Positions 33,226-47,557 are shown, counted from the first letter of the stretch. The stretch: 64,000 nucleotides of DNA from Cellulomonas flavigena DSM 20109 (GCF_000092865.1 NC_014151.1:248001-312000); one strand, 5' to 3'. Translations and numbers: made by a program. The notes: a model not told the origin generated them from the letters alone.

Positions 33226-35304
33226 TCAGCGCGCGGTGCAGGTGGCGGAGGGCACCGAGGTGTTCCCGCCGGAGTAGTACGTCACGCCGAAGGTGTTGCT
33301 GCCGGACGACGTGAAGGTGTTGCCCGAGCGGGTGGCGTTCCAGGAGTTCTGGATCGACTGGCCCGAGCCGGGGTTGACCGTCACGCTCCAGCTGGACGCG
33401 CCGGACACGGTGTAGGAGACGTTGAAGCGGTCGCCCCACGACTCGCCGGCGACGGCCGAGCCGGTGACGGTGCAGCCGCCGGTGTTGCCGCCCGTGTTCC
33501 CACCGGTGTTCCCACCGGTGTTGCCGCCGGTGTTGCCACCCGTGTTCCCGCCGGTGTTGCCACCGGTCGAGGCCGGCGCGACCGCGCGGCCCGTGGACGA
33601 CGAGATGTGACCGGTGCACAGGCCACGCGACGCCAGGTCCTGCACGATGCCGGGGATCGCCTGGATCGTGTTGGCCGGCCAGTCGTGCATGAGCACGACC
33701 TGCCCGTTGGTCGCCCGGCCCGCGGCCTGGCGGATCGACTGGACCGACGCGTTGTTGTAGTCCGAGGTGTCGATGTCCCACGTCACGGTGCGCATGCCGA
33801 GGCCGGAGGCCACGGACTGCACGGTGCCGTTCTGGTCACCGTACGGCGGGCGGAACACGGTCGGCGTGACGCCGGTCGCGTTGCGGATGGCGTCCTGGGT
33901 GCGGGAGAGCTGCGACTGGATGTTGCTCTGGCTCTGCTGCGTCAGATACGGGTGGTCCCAGCTGTGGTTGCCGATCTGGAACCCGGCGTCCGCGTAGGCC
34001 TTGGCCAGCGACGGGTTGCCCGAGACGTTCTGGCCGGTCGGGAAGACGGTGGCCGTGGCGCCCGCGTTCTTCAGCGCGGAGATGAGCTGGTTGGTGGTCC
34101 CGGCGTTCGGGCCGTCGTCGAACGTCAGGGCGACGTAGCCGGAGCAGTTCTGGGTGTTGCCGCCGGTGTTCCCGCCGGTGTTGCCACCCGTGTTGCCGCC
34201 GGTGTTCCCACCGGTGTTGCCGCCGGTGTTCCCACCCGTGTTGCCGCCGGTGTTCCCACCGGTGTTGCCGCCGGCTGCCTGGCAGGAGGCGCTCGGGACG
34301 CTGGTGTTGCCGCCGGAGTAGTAGGTCACGCCGAAGGTGTTGGAGCCCGAGGAGGTGAAGGTGTTGCCCGAGCGGGTGGCGTTCCAGGAGTTCTGGATGG
34401 ACTGGCCCGAGCCGGGGTTGACGGTCACGGTCCAGCTGGACGCGCCGGAGACGGTGTACTGGACGTTGAACCGGTCGCCCCAGGACTCGCCGGCGACGGC
34501 CGAGCCGGTGACGGTGCAGCCGTTGGACGTCCCACCGCCGGTGTTGCCCCCGCCGGTGTTGCCGCCGCCCTGGTCGCCGCCGCCGGTGTTCCCGCCGCCG
34601 GAGGTGACGGTCAGGTCGGAGGAGCCGGAGGACTGGTAGCCCTCGGTCGCGAAGATCATGTAGTTGTGCGTGCCGAGGTTCATGCCGGCGCGCTGCCAGG
34701 CGGAGAAGTGGTTGCCGGCGGTGATGGTGCCGCCACCGTTGCGCTTCTGCTGGCGCACGGACCAGAACTGCTTGAACGTCGAGGAGTCGCCCTCGATGGA
34801 GGGGGCGTTGACGCGGGTGGTCTCGTAGATGTCGTACGTGCCACCGTCGGAGGTGACCGTGCCCTTGAAGGTGCCGGTCGGGCGGTAGGTGCCCCAGTTG
34901 TCGACGATGTAGTACTCGATCAGCGGGCCGTTGGTCCACCCGTAGAGCGTGAGGTAGGCGTTGCCCGAGGGGTTGAACGAGCCGGAGTAGGTGACGGACT
35001 TGCTGGCGTCACCGCGGTTCCAGCCCTTGCCGATGACGAAGTTGCCGGTGTTGCGCCACGACGTGGAGTAGCTGCCCCCGCTCTTCATCGTCGCCGAGAC
35101 GGTGCCCGGGGAGTCGGTCCAGAACGAGTACCACCAGCCGCTGTGCGTGCCGGTGCCGTTGCTGGTGATCGTCTGCGCCGACGCTGGCGCAGCGGTGGCG
35201 GCTCCACCGACGGCCATCGCCGCCATGGCGACCGTGCCCACGAGAGCGCGCATCGCGCGGCTTCTGCGGGCGGCCGGCCGAGCCGGTTCGAAAGTGTCGA
35301 GCAT
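33226..35304 (-). CDS. xynD: bifunctional xylanase/acetylxylan esterase GH11-CBM2-CE4-CBM2
   Basis: 692 aa, secreted (signal cut after ASA, residue 43). Residues 44-232 are a GH11 endo-xylanase with nucleophile Glu in [12 protein letters not shown] and acid/base Glu in [11 protein letters not shown]. Residues 260-342 are CBM2. A (GGNT)n linker leads to a NodB-type CE4 deacetylase at 386-576, with TFDDGP, HSWDH metal-binding histidines and RPPYGD. A second linker and CBM2 end the protein at 610-692. The order is that of C. fimi XynD. ATG at 35304 follows AAGGAG by 8 nt; an in-frame ATG at 35328 lacks this. Confidence 0.95.
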   Translation of the reverse strand: MLDTFEPARPAARRSRAMRALVGTVAMAAMAVGGAATAAPASAQTITSNGTGTHSGWWYSFWTDSPGTVSATMKSGGSYSTSWRNTGNFVIGKGWNRGDASKSVTYSGSFNPSGNAYLTLYGWTNGPLIEYYIVDNWGTYRPTGTFKGTVTSDGGTYDIYETTRVNAPSIEGDSSTFKQFWSVRQQKRNGGGTITAGNHFSAWQRAGMNLGTHNYMIFATEGYQSSGSSDLTVTSGGGNTGGGDQGGGNTGGGNTGGGTSNGCTVTGSAVAGESWGDRFNVQYTVSGASSWTVTVNPGSGQSIQNSWNATRSGNTFTSSGSNTFGVTYYSGGNTSVPSASCQAAGGNTGGNTGGNTGGNTGGNTGGNTGGNTGGNTGGNTGGNTQNCSGYVALTFDDGPNAGTTNQLISALKNAGATATVFPTGQNVSGNPSLAKAYADAGFQIGNHSWDHPYLTQQSQSNIQSQLSRTQDAIRNATGVTPTVFRPPYGDQNGTVQSVASGLGMRTVTWDIDTSDYNNASVQSIRQAAGRATNGQVVLMHDWPANTIQAIPGIVQDLASRGLCTGHISSSTGRAVAPASTGGNTGGNTGGNTGGNTGGNTGGNTGGNTGGCTVTGSAVAGESWGDRFNVSYTVSGASSWSVTVNPGSGQSIQNSWNATRSGNTFTSSGSNTFGVTYYSGGNTSVPSATCTAR
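33481..33564 (-). repeat. 12-bp tandem repeat coding a Gly-Gly-Asn-Thr linker
   Basis: Seven 12-bp units of the type GGTGTTGCCGCC (plus strand), coding the linker between CE4 and the last CBM2. Confidence 0.85.
34153..34272 (-). repeat. 12-bp tandem repeat coding a Gly-Gly-Asn-Thr linker
   Basis: Ten 12-bp units, third-base variants only, joining CBM2 to CE4. Same unit as at 33481. Confidence 0.88.
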
Positions 35305-35476
35305 CAAGAGCTCCTTCGTGCGACACATCTGTGCGGATGGACGTCGCGTCGGCAGGAGTCAGATGGCGCTCACCGATCGCGACGGTGCGGTCTCGGGAGC
35401 GCGGATCGCGCCGGTCGACACCGGACTGAGCCAGTCTGAACTGGGCGAACCAGCAGGAGAACCGGGCAAACGGGAC

Positions 35477-35489
35477 GTGAAACGATTTG
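35477..35489. promoter_or_regulatory. LacI-type operator candidate upstream of xynD
   Basis: GTGAAACGATTTG, 173 nt before the start. The 389-nt gap 35305-35693 holds the xynD promoter region and the terminator of the upstream gene. Confidence 0.3.
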
Positions 35490-35670
35490 TCGTTAAACCT
35501 GGCAGCGCGGGATCGCTCCGACAGGTTCGCGGAGGGTCGCGACATCACGCGCGTTCAGGGCCGAAAGCTGTCGGTCGGACGACGGGATGGGAGCCCGACC
35601 TGACGCGACGGAGCCCGCCGCCCGGACCGAAAGTCATCGGCCGGGCGACGGGCACCGGGTCGTGCAGCGG

Positions 35671-35690
35671 TCAGGAGCCGAGGCTCCTGA
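35671..35690 (-). terminator. hairpin after the GH11-CE4-GH10 gene
   Basis: TCAGGAGCC and GGCTCCTGA, a perfect 9-bp inverted repeat separated by 2 nt, directly after the stop at 35694. Confidence 0.65.
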
Positions 35691-35693
35691 CGA

Positions 35694-40309
<4,616 letters not shown>

Positions 40310-40466
40310 TGATTCGATCTCGGGTCGAGAGTTGCGACGGCAGGTCCGCAGACTCGCCCTCCGCGCCACGCGGCCGAGAGTTTCGAGCACGGCGTACCGC
40401 GCACGCGGGTCCGTGTGCACGCCCGACGCGCGCCCTTGCCGCCGTCGGACGACATGCGTCACGGCG

Positions 40467-40832
40467 TCACGCGAGCACGAGGAACCCCAGCGCGGCACTC
40501 GCCAGCGACAGGACGAGGAGCACCACCGCCGGAGCGGGGGACTCCCTGCGGCGCAGGTGCACCGCGGTGGCCGCCACCATCGTCCCCGCGAGCGCGACGG
40601 CCGCGACGGGCGTGAGCACCGGAGCGACGCCGGTCGCGAGCGGGAGCACGAGGCCCAGTGCGCCCAGCACCTCCGCGATCCCTGCGAGCTTGATCCGCGC
40701 GGCGTCGAAGTCGTCGGTCCAGGCCATCCCGGCCGCGCGCAGCTGCTCCTTCGAGCGGGCGAGCTTGAACGTCCCGGTCCCGATGAAGGCGAGGGCCAGC
40801 AGCGCGTTGACCGTCCAGAGCGCGACGAGCAC
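40467..40832 (-). CDS. DoxX-like membrane protein
   Basis: 121 aa with four helices. LALAFIGTGTFKLARSKEQLRAAGMAW and KLAGIAEVLGALGLVLP are typical of small DoxX/DoxD-like proteins of unknown role. GTG at 40832 follows GAGGAGAACCC. Confidence 0.88.
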   Translation of the reverse strand: MLVALWTVNALLALAFIGTGTFKLARSKEQLRAAGMAWTDDFDAARIKLAGIAEVLGALGLVLPLATGVAPVLTPVAAVALAGTMVAATAVHLRRRESPAPAVVLLVLSLASAALGFLVLA

Positions 40833-40983
40833 GGGTTCTCCTCAGGGGCGTGGTGGGGTGTCCCGGGTGCAGCATGGTCGGTGGTACGCGACGGCGCCAC
40901 CACTGCACGGCGGTGGCCTGCCGTGTCGGACGGCGCCGTCCGGTCGGCGCGGCCCTCGCGCGGCCCCGCGGCCTCCGCCCCGC

Positions 40984-40989
40984 TACCCT
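40984..40989 (+). promoter_or_regulatory. leaderless -10 hexamer
   Basis: TACCCT, 7 nt before GTG at 40997. Confidence 0.55.
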
Positions 40990-40996
40990 CGCGCAG

Positions 40997-41284
40997 GTGA
41001 CGGACGCGCAGGCCGACCTGACGATCGACGGCGGCGACCTCGGGTGCGCGCGCCTGCTCGTCCTCCTGCGGGACCGGGTCGCGACTCTACGGGCGGGAGC
41101 CGTCGTCCACCTCGTCACCACCGATCCCGTCGCGCCCATCGACCTGCCGGCGTGGTGCCACATGACGGGCCACGCCTACCTCGGCGCCGTCGAGGGCCGA
41201 CCACGCCCCACCTACGCGGTGCGGGTGGCGCAGCGCCCGGCCCCCACCGACGACCGCTACCCCTGGCGCCGGGCCGACACCTGA
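40997..41284 (+). CDS. TusA-like sulfur-carrier domain protein
   Basis: 95 aa. DLTIDGGDLGCARLLVLLRDRVATLRAGAVVHLVTTDPVAPIDLPAWCHMTGH follows the TusA/SirA fold: the first Cys sits where the CPxP sulfur-carrying Cys is found, and the DPxAxxDxxxWCxxTGH block matches closely. The usual Pro after Cys is Ala. It may carry sulfur in thiol transfer; partner unknown. Confidence 0.8.
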   Translation: MTDAQADLTIDGGDLGCARLLVLLRDRVATLRAGAVVHLVTTDPVAPIDLPAWCHMTGHAYLGAVEGRPRPTYAVRVAQRPAPTDDRYPWRRADT

Positions 41285-41800
41285 CGACCACGCGCCCAGC
41301 GCAGGACGCGCAGCGCGAGGAGCGTGAGCCCGGCGGCTCGGTGCGCCCACCGTCTCGCCGAGGTCGATCGACAACCGGTCGTGGTGCTGCTGCTCCAGGC
41401 ACCAGCGCCCGTCGGGGCCGCGCTTCGGCGAGCAGGTCGAGTCGTCAGGGTCGGCGCCGAGGGTGCGCAGCAGCCGCAACGTGGCCTCCGTCGACACCCG
41501 CTGCGGGAAGAACGTGCCGCCGCTCCACCGCCCGTCGGGGTCCTGCGCGGCGAGCAGCTGTGCGCCCCAGCCGTCGTGCGCGACGCGGTACCGCTCACGG
41601 GCGACCTCGCCGGCCGGGGCGTCGGCGAGGTCCCGCAGCACCTGCCGGCGCAGCGCGGGGTCGTAGTCGAGCAGCCAGGCGACGACGTCCTTCTCCCGAT
41701 GCTCCCGCAGCGCGGGCACGGGACGGCGCGCCACGGGCAGGTTGATCGTTTCGGTCCGAGCGCCGCACGGCCGCTCGTGCCTAGCATCCGCCTCACTCAT
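41257..41800 (-). pseudogene. decayed squalene/prenyltransferase-like protein gene
   Basis: The frame reads VVAWLLDYDPALRRQVLRDLADAP...VAHDGWGAQLLAAQDPDGRWSGGTFFP, the start of a helical-repeat family with prenyltransferase-like motifs that is normally over 250 aa. After GADPDD it jumps to a C-terminal-like GRWCLEQQH... and the usual ending (TLLALRVLRWAR) is in a different frame near 41320. This suggests an internal deletion plus a frameshift. It overlaps the end of the TusA-like gene. Confidence 0.6.
41782..41787 (+). promoter_or_regulatory. -10 hexamer
   Basis: TAGCAT, giving a leader of about 33 nt before ATG at 41826. Confidence 0.35.
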
Positions 41801-41825
41801 CCCTTCGAGTGAACGGCTGGTGCGC

Positions 41826-42755
41826 ATGAGGACTCCGAGGACCCTGCTCGCGGTGGCGGTGCTCGCCGCGACCACGCTCGCGCTCGCACCCGGCGCGACG
41901 GCGGACGACGGCCCGACGGGGTCCGGCGGCGGCGCCGGACCGCAGGCGGGGCACGGTGCCGGCGGGCCCGGCAAGCCCGGCGGCCCCGGCCCCGGCCCCG
42001 GCCGTCCCGGACCGGGTCAGCCCGGACCCGGCGGTCCCGGGGGGCACGGCCCGCGCGGGACGTGCGCCGACCTCGACGTCCTGTTCTGCGAGGACTTCGA
42101 GGGGCAGCCGACGGGCGGCGCGGCCAGCCTCGACTGGGGCGTCAGCACGCGCAACGGCACGCTGACGGTCGAGCGGGCGGGTCGTGCGGGCAAGGCGCTG
42201 CACGTGCACACCGTCGACAACGGCAAGGCTTTCCTCGAGGTCACGGACTTCGCGGCGCCCGACAACACGTTCTGGGGCCGGCTGCGGATCAAGGTCGACG
42301 AGTTCCCGACGGCCCCCGACTGGGCGCACTTCACGCTCGTCGAGGTCACCGGCACGGACAGCGACGAGATCGTGCGGCCCCTCGGCGGGCAGTTCGCGCC
42401 GACCGTCGGTGAGGACGCGATCTTCTGGGGCATCGGCGCCGACGGCGGCCCGACGGGTGACTGGACGAGCTGGCGCGAGTCCGCGCCGACGGTGGCGGAC
42501 CGGTGGCAGTGCGTCGAGTTCGAGTGGTCAGCGCAGGAGAACCGGGTCGCGCTGTGGTTCGACGGCGTCGCGCAGCCCGACCTCACGGTGACCGGTGAGG
42601 ACCACGGCGGCGCCGACGTGCCGTTCGTCCTGCCGACCGCCGACACCGTGCGGATCGGCTGGCAGCTCTACCAGGGCGGCACGACGCCCGACCACTTCGA
42701 CGTCCTCGTGGACGACATCACCCTCGCGGCCGAGCGCGTGGGCTGCGGCAGCTGA
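41826..42755 (+). CDS. secreted jelly-roll protein, possibly Cip1-like
   Basis: 309 aa. Signal peptide (ALAPGATA, about residue 26), a Gly-Pro-rich linker of about 50 residues, then a 230-residue beta-rich domain: DLDVLFCEDFEGQPTGG, GRAGKALHVHTVDNGKAFLEV, FWGRLRIKV, WQCVEFEWSAQENRVALWFDG and LVDDITLA. This resembles LamG or polysaccharide-lyase-like jelly rolls, such as the Cip1 proteins found with cellulases in fungi and actinobacteria. Three Cys may form disulfides. Substrate not shown. Its place beside the xylanase island supports a carbohydrate role. Confidence 0.7.
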   Translation: MRTPRTLLAVAVLAATTLALAPGATADDGPTGSGGGAGPQAGHGAGGPGKPGGPGPGPGRPGPGQPGPGGPGGHGPRGTCADLDVLFCEDFEGQPTGGAASLDWGVSTRNGTLTVERAGRAGKALHVHTVDNGKAFLEVTDFAAPDNTFWGRLRIKVDEFPTAPDWAHFTLVEVTGTDSDEIVRPLGGQFAPTVGEDAIFWGIGADGGPTGDWTSWRESAPTVADRWQCVEFEWSAQENRVALWFDGVAQPDLTVTGEDHGGADVPFVLPTADTVRIGWQLYQGGTTPDHFDVLVDDITLAAERVGCGS

Positions 42756-42911
42756 CGCACACTGTGCAGGCGCGGGCCCTCGCCATGACCGTTCGCTGAG
42801 AGGCGGTGGCGGGGGCCCGCGTGCACGTCCGCCCGGCGGTGGCGCGACCCGGGCCGCCCGGGCTGCCGTACCTCCACGACCTGACGGCTCGCCTCCCCCC
42901 GTCGCACCCCC

Positions 42912-42973
42912 CGCCGAACAAGTCCTTCTGCCGCTCATGAGGTCGCTGAAGCGGCAGAAGGACTTGTTCGGCG
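42912..42973. terminator. perfect 24-bp inverted repeat between convergent genes
   Basis: A 24-bp stem (42912-42935 and 42950-42973) with a 14-nt loop. The core ACAAGTCCTTCTGCC is noticeably AT-richer than the surroundings. It stands at the facing 3' ends of the jelly-roll gene and the ABC permease. Confidence 0.7.
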
Positions 42974-42987
42974 AGCGATGGATCGGT

Positions 42988-43004
42988 GGGGGGGGGGGGG
43001 GGGG
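42988..43004 (+). repeat. poly-G tract of 17
   Basis: An unbroken run of 17 G between the terminator stem and the stop codon of the ABC permease at 43023. Confidence 0.9.
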
Positions 43005-43022
43005 ACGGGGCTCGGTGGTGGG

Positions 43023-44615
43023 TCAGTGGGGGACGTCGCGGCGGTGGAAGGCGGTGACGCCCGCGGTCACCAGGAGGGTCGCCGTCAGGGCGAGCCACGC
43101 CAGGCCGGACCAGTCGGGGGACGGGGCCGCCGTCGCCGGGACGTGCCAGAACGGGCTGATGCCGAGCACCCAGTCGTCGAGGCCGAACGTCGGGCCCAGC
43201 AGCGTGAGCATGAACGAGACGAGCACGCCCGCCCACGCGACGAGGCTCGCGGCGGGCCGTGCGCCGACGACCGCGACGGACAGCGCGACGACCGTCCACA
43301 CGGCCGGGACGGTGGCGGTCGCCTGCCGCAGGACGTCGGTGAACCCGACGGCGACGTCGGCCCGGTCCGCGAGGGCGGCGACGACCGTGCCCGTCAGCAG
43401 CGTGCAGGTGCCCGAGACGGCGAGCGCGAGCACCACGTGGGAGGCGTAGCAGCGCCGTCGGTCGACCGCGGTGGCGAGCACCGGCTCGAGCCGGTCGTCG
43501 ACCTCCTCGGCGCGTACCCGCAGGACCACCTGCACGCCGGGGACCGTGGCCACGATGCCGGCGAGCGCGAGCACGGTGCGCACGAACACGCCCGTCAGAG
43601 CGGCGGGTGTCGTGGCGCCTGCGGCGAGGACCTGCTGCACGCCGGGGGAGCCGGCGAGCAGGTCGTCCAGCGACGTCGTGAACGAGCCGAGCACGACGCC
43701 CAGCAGGCAGGCGGCCACGGCCCACGTCGCGACGGACGCGCGGTTGACCCGCACGGCGAGCCGCCACGTGCTGCGCGTCGTGCCGCGGGCGGGTCCCGGG
43801 CGGGGTGCGATCGTGCCCTGGCCGAAGTCCCGTCGACCCTGCAGCGCGAACGCGACGGCCACGCCGGCGGCGGTGAACGCGACCGCGAGCAGCAGCGGTG
43901 CCCAGTGGTTCCCGCTCGCAGGCCGGGTCTCGAGCGTCCACCCCAGGGGGTTGACCCACGTGGTCCACGCCGGGGCGCCGAGGGACGTCGTGAAGCCGCG
44001 CAGCACGAAGAGCGTGCCGAGGGTCGCGACGGCCAGCGAGCTCGCGGTGCGGGCGTCGGACCCGAGCTGGGCCGTGACGGCGGCGACGGCGGCGAACATC
44101 CACCCCGTGGCGGTGAACGTCGCGCCCAGCAGCAGCGACGCCTCCGGGTCGCCGCCGCACAGCGCGGCGCCGACCCCCGCGGCGACGCCCGCGGCCAGGG
44201 AGCCGACGAGTGCGAGCGCGACCCCCGCGAGCAGGCGCGCGGAGCGGCCGACGACGCCCGACGCGAGCAGCTCGGCCTGGCCCGAGTCCTCCTGGGCGCG
44301 GGTCGCCCGCGTGACCGCGAGGACCGCGCCGAGCGCGACGAGGAACCCGCCGAGCGCCAGCGTGCGCCACGCGTTGAACCCGTCGACCGTCGTCAGGTCG
44401 CGCGCGGGGCCGAAGATCAGCCCGAGCGCGGGGTTCGCGTCGACGGCGACGGCGAGGCCCTGACGCGCGGCGGCGTCCGGGAACACCCACGGGTACACGA
44501 CGACGGAGGAGACCGTGAGCAGCGTCGCCACCCCGATCCACGGGACGAACCGGCGGCCGTCGTGGCGGGCGGTCGCGTGCAGCAGGGGCCGGGTGCCGAC
44601 GAGCGCGGCGCTCAC
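43023..44615 (-). CDS. ABC transporter permease (ABC-2 type exporter)
   Basis: 530 aa with about 12 helices in two similar halves, without an ATPase or EAA loop. [26 protein letters not shown] and [23 protein letters not shown] are typical of the large exporter permeases paired with DrrA-like ATPases in actinobacteria (tetronasin TnrB3-like). GTG at 44615 overlaps the ATPase stop (GTGA). Confidence 0.88.
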   Translation of the reverse strand: MSAALVGTRPLLHATARHDGRRFVPWIGVATLLTVSSVVVYPWVFPDAAARQGLAVAVDANPALGLIFGPARDLTTVDGFNAWRTLALGGFLVALGAVLAVTRATRAQEDSGQAELLASGVVGRSARLLAGVALALVGSLAAGVAAGVGAALCGGDPEASLLLGATFTATGWMFAAVAAVTAQLGSDARTASSLAVATLGTLFVLRGFTTSLGAPAWTTWVNPLGWTLETRPASGNHWAPLLLAVAFTAAGVAVAFALQGRRDFGQGTIAPRPGPARGTTRSTWRLAVRVNRASVATWAVAACLLGVVLGSFTTSLDDLLAGSPGVQQVLAAGATTPAALTGVFVRTVLALAGIVATVPGVQVVLRVRAEEVDDRLEPVLATAVDRRRCYASHVVLALAVSGTCTLLTGTVVAALADRADVAVGFTDVLRQATATVPAVWTVVALSVAVVGARPAASLVAWAGVLVSFMLTLLGPTFGLDDWVLGISPFWHVPATAAPSPDWSGLAWLALTATLLVTAGVTAFHRRDVPH

Positions 44616-45505
44616 CGGGCGTCCTCGTCGCCGTAGAGGCGCAGGAACAGGCTCTCGAGCGACGGGGGCGCGACGGTGAGTGCGGTGAGGCCGTGCGGGG
44701 TGAGGGCGGTCATCGCGTCGCCGACGCGGTCGGAGGCGACGGTCGCGGTGAGACGGTCGCCGTCGAGGTGCACGTCGTCGAGCGCGCCGAGCGTGTCGGC
44801 CGGCGGGACGTGGGTGAGCGTCGCGTGGATGGTGGTGCGGGACTCGCCGCGCAGGTCGGCCAGCGAGCCGGAGCGCACGACGCGGCCGTCGCGGATGATG
44901 CTGATGCGGTCGGCGAGGGACTCGACCTCGGCGAGGACGTGGCTCGAGAGCAGCACGGTCGTGCCGCGGGCCTTCGCCTCGCCGATCACTTCCTGGAAGA
45001 CGTTCTCCATGAGCGGGTCGAGGCCGCTGGTGGGCTCGTCGAGGACGAGGAGCTCGACGTCGGACGCGAGCGCGGCGACGATGGCGACCTTCTGGCGGTT
45101 GCCCTTGGAGTACTGGCGGCCGCGCTTGGTCGGGTCGAGCTCGAAGCGCTCGACGAGCTCGGCGCGACGGCGCTCGTCGAGACCGCCGCGCAGCGCCCCC
45201 AGCAGGTCGATGGCCTCGCCTCCGGTCATGCCGGGCCACAGCGAGACGTCGCCCGGCACGTAGGCGAGGCGGCGGTGCAGCGCGACGACGTCGACCCAGG
45301 GGTCACCGCCGAGCAGCCGGACCGTGCCGGCGTCGGCACGCAGCAGGCCGAGCAGCACGCGGATCGTCGTCGACTTGCCGGCGCCGTTGGGGCCGAGGAA
45401 CCCGTGCACCTGCCCCCGCTCCACCTCCAGGTCGAGCCCGTCGAGCGCGCGGAACCGGCCGAACGACTTGGTCAGCCCGCGGACGTCGATCACCGTGTCG
45501 GTCAT
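44612..45505 (-). CDS. ABC transporter ATPase (DrrA type)
   Basis: 297 aa. Walker [10 protein letters not shown], signature YSKGNRQK (in place of LSGGQ), Walker B LLVLDEP and the switch His in LLSSHV. This family exports drugs or lipids. It is the first gene of a two-gene operon and diverges from a TetR gene with an inverted repeat between them, so it is probably TetR-controlled. Confidence 0.93.
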   Translation of the reverse strand: MTDTVIDVRGLTKSFGRFRALDGLDLEVERGQVHGFLGPNGAGKSTTIRVLLGLLRADAGTVRLLGGDPWVDVVALHRRLAYVPGDVSLWPGMTGGEAIDLLGALRGGLDERRRAELVERFELDPTKRGRQYSKGNRQKVAIVAALASDVELLVLDEPTSGLDPLMENVFQEVIGEAKARGTTVLLSSHVLAEVESLADRISIIRDGRVVRSGSLADLRGESRTTIHATLTHVPPADTLGALDDVHLDGDRLTATVASDRVGDAMTALTPHGLTALTVAPPSLESLFLRLYGDEDAR

Positions 45506-45531
45506 GGGAGCCAGTGAACTCCACACGTGAG

Positions 45532-45553
45532 GAATTCCGCAAGAGAGGAATTC
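45532..45553. promoter_or_regulatory. TetR operator candidate
   Basis: GAATTCC, 8 nt, GGAATTC: a 22-bp inverted repeat. The same region also holds GAGGAATTC twice as direct repeats 16 bp apart (45529 and 45545). It sits between the ABC operon and the tetR gene, before the latter's -10. Confidence 0.6.
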
Positions 45554-45567
45554 TGCGCCCGAGGACC

Positions 45568-45573
45568 TAGAGT
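45568..45573 (+). promoter_or_regulatory. leaderless -10 hexamer
   Basis: TAGAGT, 6 nt before ATG at 45580. Confidence 0.6.
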
Positions 45574-45579
45574 CGGTGC

Positions 45580-46164
45580 ATGCCCACCGAGCGCGCACGC
45601 CCCACCGGCCGGCGTCCGGGGGAGTCCGGCACCCGGGACGCGATCCGCGACGCCGCCCTGCGGCTCTTCGCCGAGCACGGCTACGGCGCGTCCGTCCGTG
45701 CCATCGCCACCGCCGCGGGCGTCGACCCCGGCCTCGTGCGGCACTACTACGGCGACAAGGACGGCCTGTTCACCACGGTCGTCGCCGAGCGGCTGCACCT
45801 CGCACCGCTGCTCGCGCAGACGCTCGCCGCTGACCCCGAGGTCGCCGCCCCGGAGTTCGCCCGCGCGTACCTGGGCATCTGGGAGCAGCCCGCGGTCCGC
45901 CCGCTCCTGCTCGCGATCGTGCGCTCCGCGACATCCTCGTCGCGCGCCGCGCACATGCTGCGCGACATGCTGGGCACGCGGATCCGGTCCGCGTCGGGGG
46001 GCGACCCCGAGCGCGAGCGACGCCTCGCCCTGGCCGGCGCCAGCCTCATGGGCATCGCGGTCGCCCGGCACGTCGTGGGCGTGGGGCCGCTCGCCGAGAT
46101 GCCCTACGACGAGCTCGTCGAGCACGTCACCCCGGCGGTGCGGGGGTACCTGGCGGGGGAGTGA
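45580..46164 (+). CDS. TetR family regulator of the ABC exporter
   Basis: 194 aa. [49 protein letters not shown], followed by a TetR_C-type ligand domain. The divergent layout and palindromic intergenic site suggest it represses the exporter and itself. Its stop abuts the stop of the next convergent gene with no spacer. Confidence 0.92.
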   Translation: MPTERARPTGRRPGESGTRDAIRDAALRLFAEHGYGASVRAIATAAGVDPGLVRHYYGDKDGLFTTVVAERLHLAPLLAQTLAADPEVAAPEFARAYLGIWEQPAVRPLLLAIVRSATSSSRAAHMLRDMLGTRIRSASGGDPERERRLALAGASLMGIAVARHVVGVGPLAEMPYDELVEHVTPAVRGYLAGE

Positions 46165-46632
46165 CTACCGCACCGCCGCCAGCACCTGCGGGTCCGCGCA
46201 CCCGCGCGCGAACCCCGCGATCCGGCGGTCGACGTCGCGCTGCAGCACGACGCGCCCGATGCGCTCGGCCACTGGCGCGAGCCACGCCGGACGGCACGTG
46301 AAGGAGTACCGCCATACCGCGCGCGTGCCGCCGTCGGGCAGCGGCGCGAACCGCCAGCCGCCGGCCATGACGGCGAAGAACCAGGGGCCCTCGACCATCT
46401 TCATGCCGACGTTGGTCGGGAGCTTGTAGGAGACGTACTCGCTGACCATCCGCAGCCCGGAGCGGTGGAGCGTGAGGGTGCGGACGCCCTTGGCGGGGAC
46501 GGTCGCGCCGTCGAGGAACCGCTGGCGACGGATGAACGGGTCCCACCGCAGCCGGACCTCGCCGGTCGTCTGCGACACGGCGAACGCGACGTCCGGGGGC
46601 ACGGGGACGTCGACGGCGGACTCGACGATCAT
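46165..46632 (-). CDS. SRPBCC family protein
   Basis: 155 aa. VESAVDVPVPPDVAFAVSQTTGEVRLRWDPFIRRQRFLDGA is the start of a START/polyketide-cyclase fold; the C-terminal helix contains AERIGRVVLQRDVDRRIAGFARGC. Ligand unknown. It is coupled to the VOC gene by an ATGA overlap. Confidence 0.82.
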   Translation of the reverse strand: MIVESAVDVPVPPDVAFAVSQTTGEVRLRWDPFIRRQRFLDGATVPAKGVRTLTLHRSGLRMVSEYVSYKLPTNVGMKMVEGPWFFAVMAGGWRFAPLPDGGTRAVWRYSFTCRPAWLAPVAERIGRVVLQRDVDRRIAGFARGCADPQVLAAVR

Positions 46633-47057
46633 CCGCCGACCCTAGGCGTCGCGGCCGCCTCCGCGCCCGGTGACGCGACGAGCTCCACCTCGAACCCGTC
46701 GGCGTCCTCCAGGTAGGCCGCGTAGTGCTCCGGGCCGCCGGCGTGCGGGTGCCGGTCGGCGAACAGCAGGCGCCAGCCGTGCGCGACCGCGTCCGCCGTG
46801 AGGTCGTCGACGTCGCGACGGGTGCCCGCGTGGAACGCGACGTGGTTGAGGCCGGGGCGGCGGCGCTCGTGCGGCGCGTCGACGACGTCCGGTCCCGCCT
46901 CCAGCACGACGTACGCGTCGCCGAGGCGCCAGCTCGCACCCGTCGCCCAGGTGTCCGTGCGGGTGTGGCCCAGTCGCTCCAGCAGCCAGCCGAGGGTCGC
47001 GGTGGCGCGCTCGAGGTCCGTCACCCACAGCTCGAGGTGATGCAGGCCGCCGCGCAT
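46629..47057 (-). CDS. VOC/glyoxalase family protein
   Basis: 142 aa. LHHLELWVTDLERATATLGWLLERLGHT and LNHVAFHAGTRRDVDDLTADAVAHGW, then YAAYLEDADGFEVELVAS show two beta-alpha-beta-beta-beta units with the metal-binding His and Glu in place. The substrate is unknown. It starts 2 nt after the DUF4274 stop. Confidence 0.88.
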   Translation of the reverse strand: MRGGLHHLELWVTDLERATATLGWLLERLGHTRTDTWATGASWRLGDAYVVLEAGPDVVDAPHERRRPGLNHVAFHAGTRRDVDDLTADAVAHGWRLLFADRHPHAGGPEHYAAYLEDADGFEVELVASPGAEAAATPRVGG

Positions 47058-47059
47058 CC

Positions 47060-47551
47060 TCAGTCGACCAGCGCGGTCCACCGCAGGTGCACGTCGAGCG
47101 GCAGCCCGTCCTCGGTGCCCTCGTCGTCGACGAGCGTGCCCGGCACCGCGCGCTTCATGGCGTCGGGGACGGGCCTGTTGACGGGTGCGCCGTAGTCGTC
47201 GGTCCAGTCGATCTCGTCGTCGTCCGTGGGGTCGAACGCGATGCCGTGGTCCGCCCAGAACCCCGACGCGTACCGGTCCTCGATGGTGCGCAGCAGCTCC
47301 CACGTGGGGCGCTCGTCGTCCGCGACCTCCTCGGCGGAGGCGAACCGCGAGTAGTAGGAGGCACCGAGGATCCAATAGGCCGCGAGCGCGGTGGCACGGT
47401 CCGTCGTCGGGTCGTCGAGCACGAAGCGGACGGTCGCGTCCCCGGCGTCGTAGTTGCAGCGACGCACGAAGGTGTGACGCTGCTGCGGTGTCGCCGAGGT
47501 CAGGAACTCCCGGAGGAACTGCTCGGCCGGGTCGAGGTGCTCGGTGCTCAC
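47060..47551 (-). CDS. DUF4274 family protein
   Basis: 163 aa. EFLTSATPQQRHTFVRRCNYDAGDATVRFVLDDPTTDRATALAAYWILG is the DUF4274 core. The end, LPLDVHLRWTALVD, recurs in a small separate ORF at 48280. It is the first gene of a three-gene unit with the VOC and SRPBCC proteins. GTG start 6 nt after TAGGCT. Confidence 0.85.
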   Translation of the reverse strand: MSTEHLDPAEQFLREFLTSATPQQRHTFVRRCNYDAGDATVRFVLDDPTTDRATALAAYWILGASYYSRFASAEEVADDERPTWELLRTIEDRYASGFWADHGIAFDPTDDDEIDWTDDYGAPVNRPVPDAMKRAVPGTLVDDEGTEDGLPLDVHLRWTALVD

Positions 47552-47557
47552 GGTCCG

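Noticed and set aside
33478..34272. Regular 12-bp repeats that could be taken for a CRISPR array
   Set aside because: No spacers; the units are contiguous, in frame, and code for Gly-Gly-Asn-Thr linkers.
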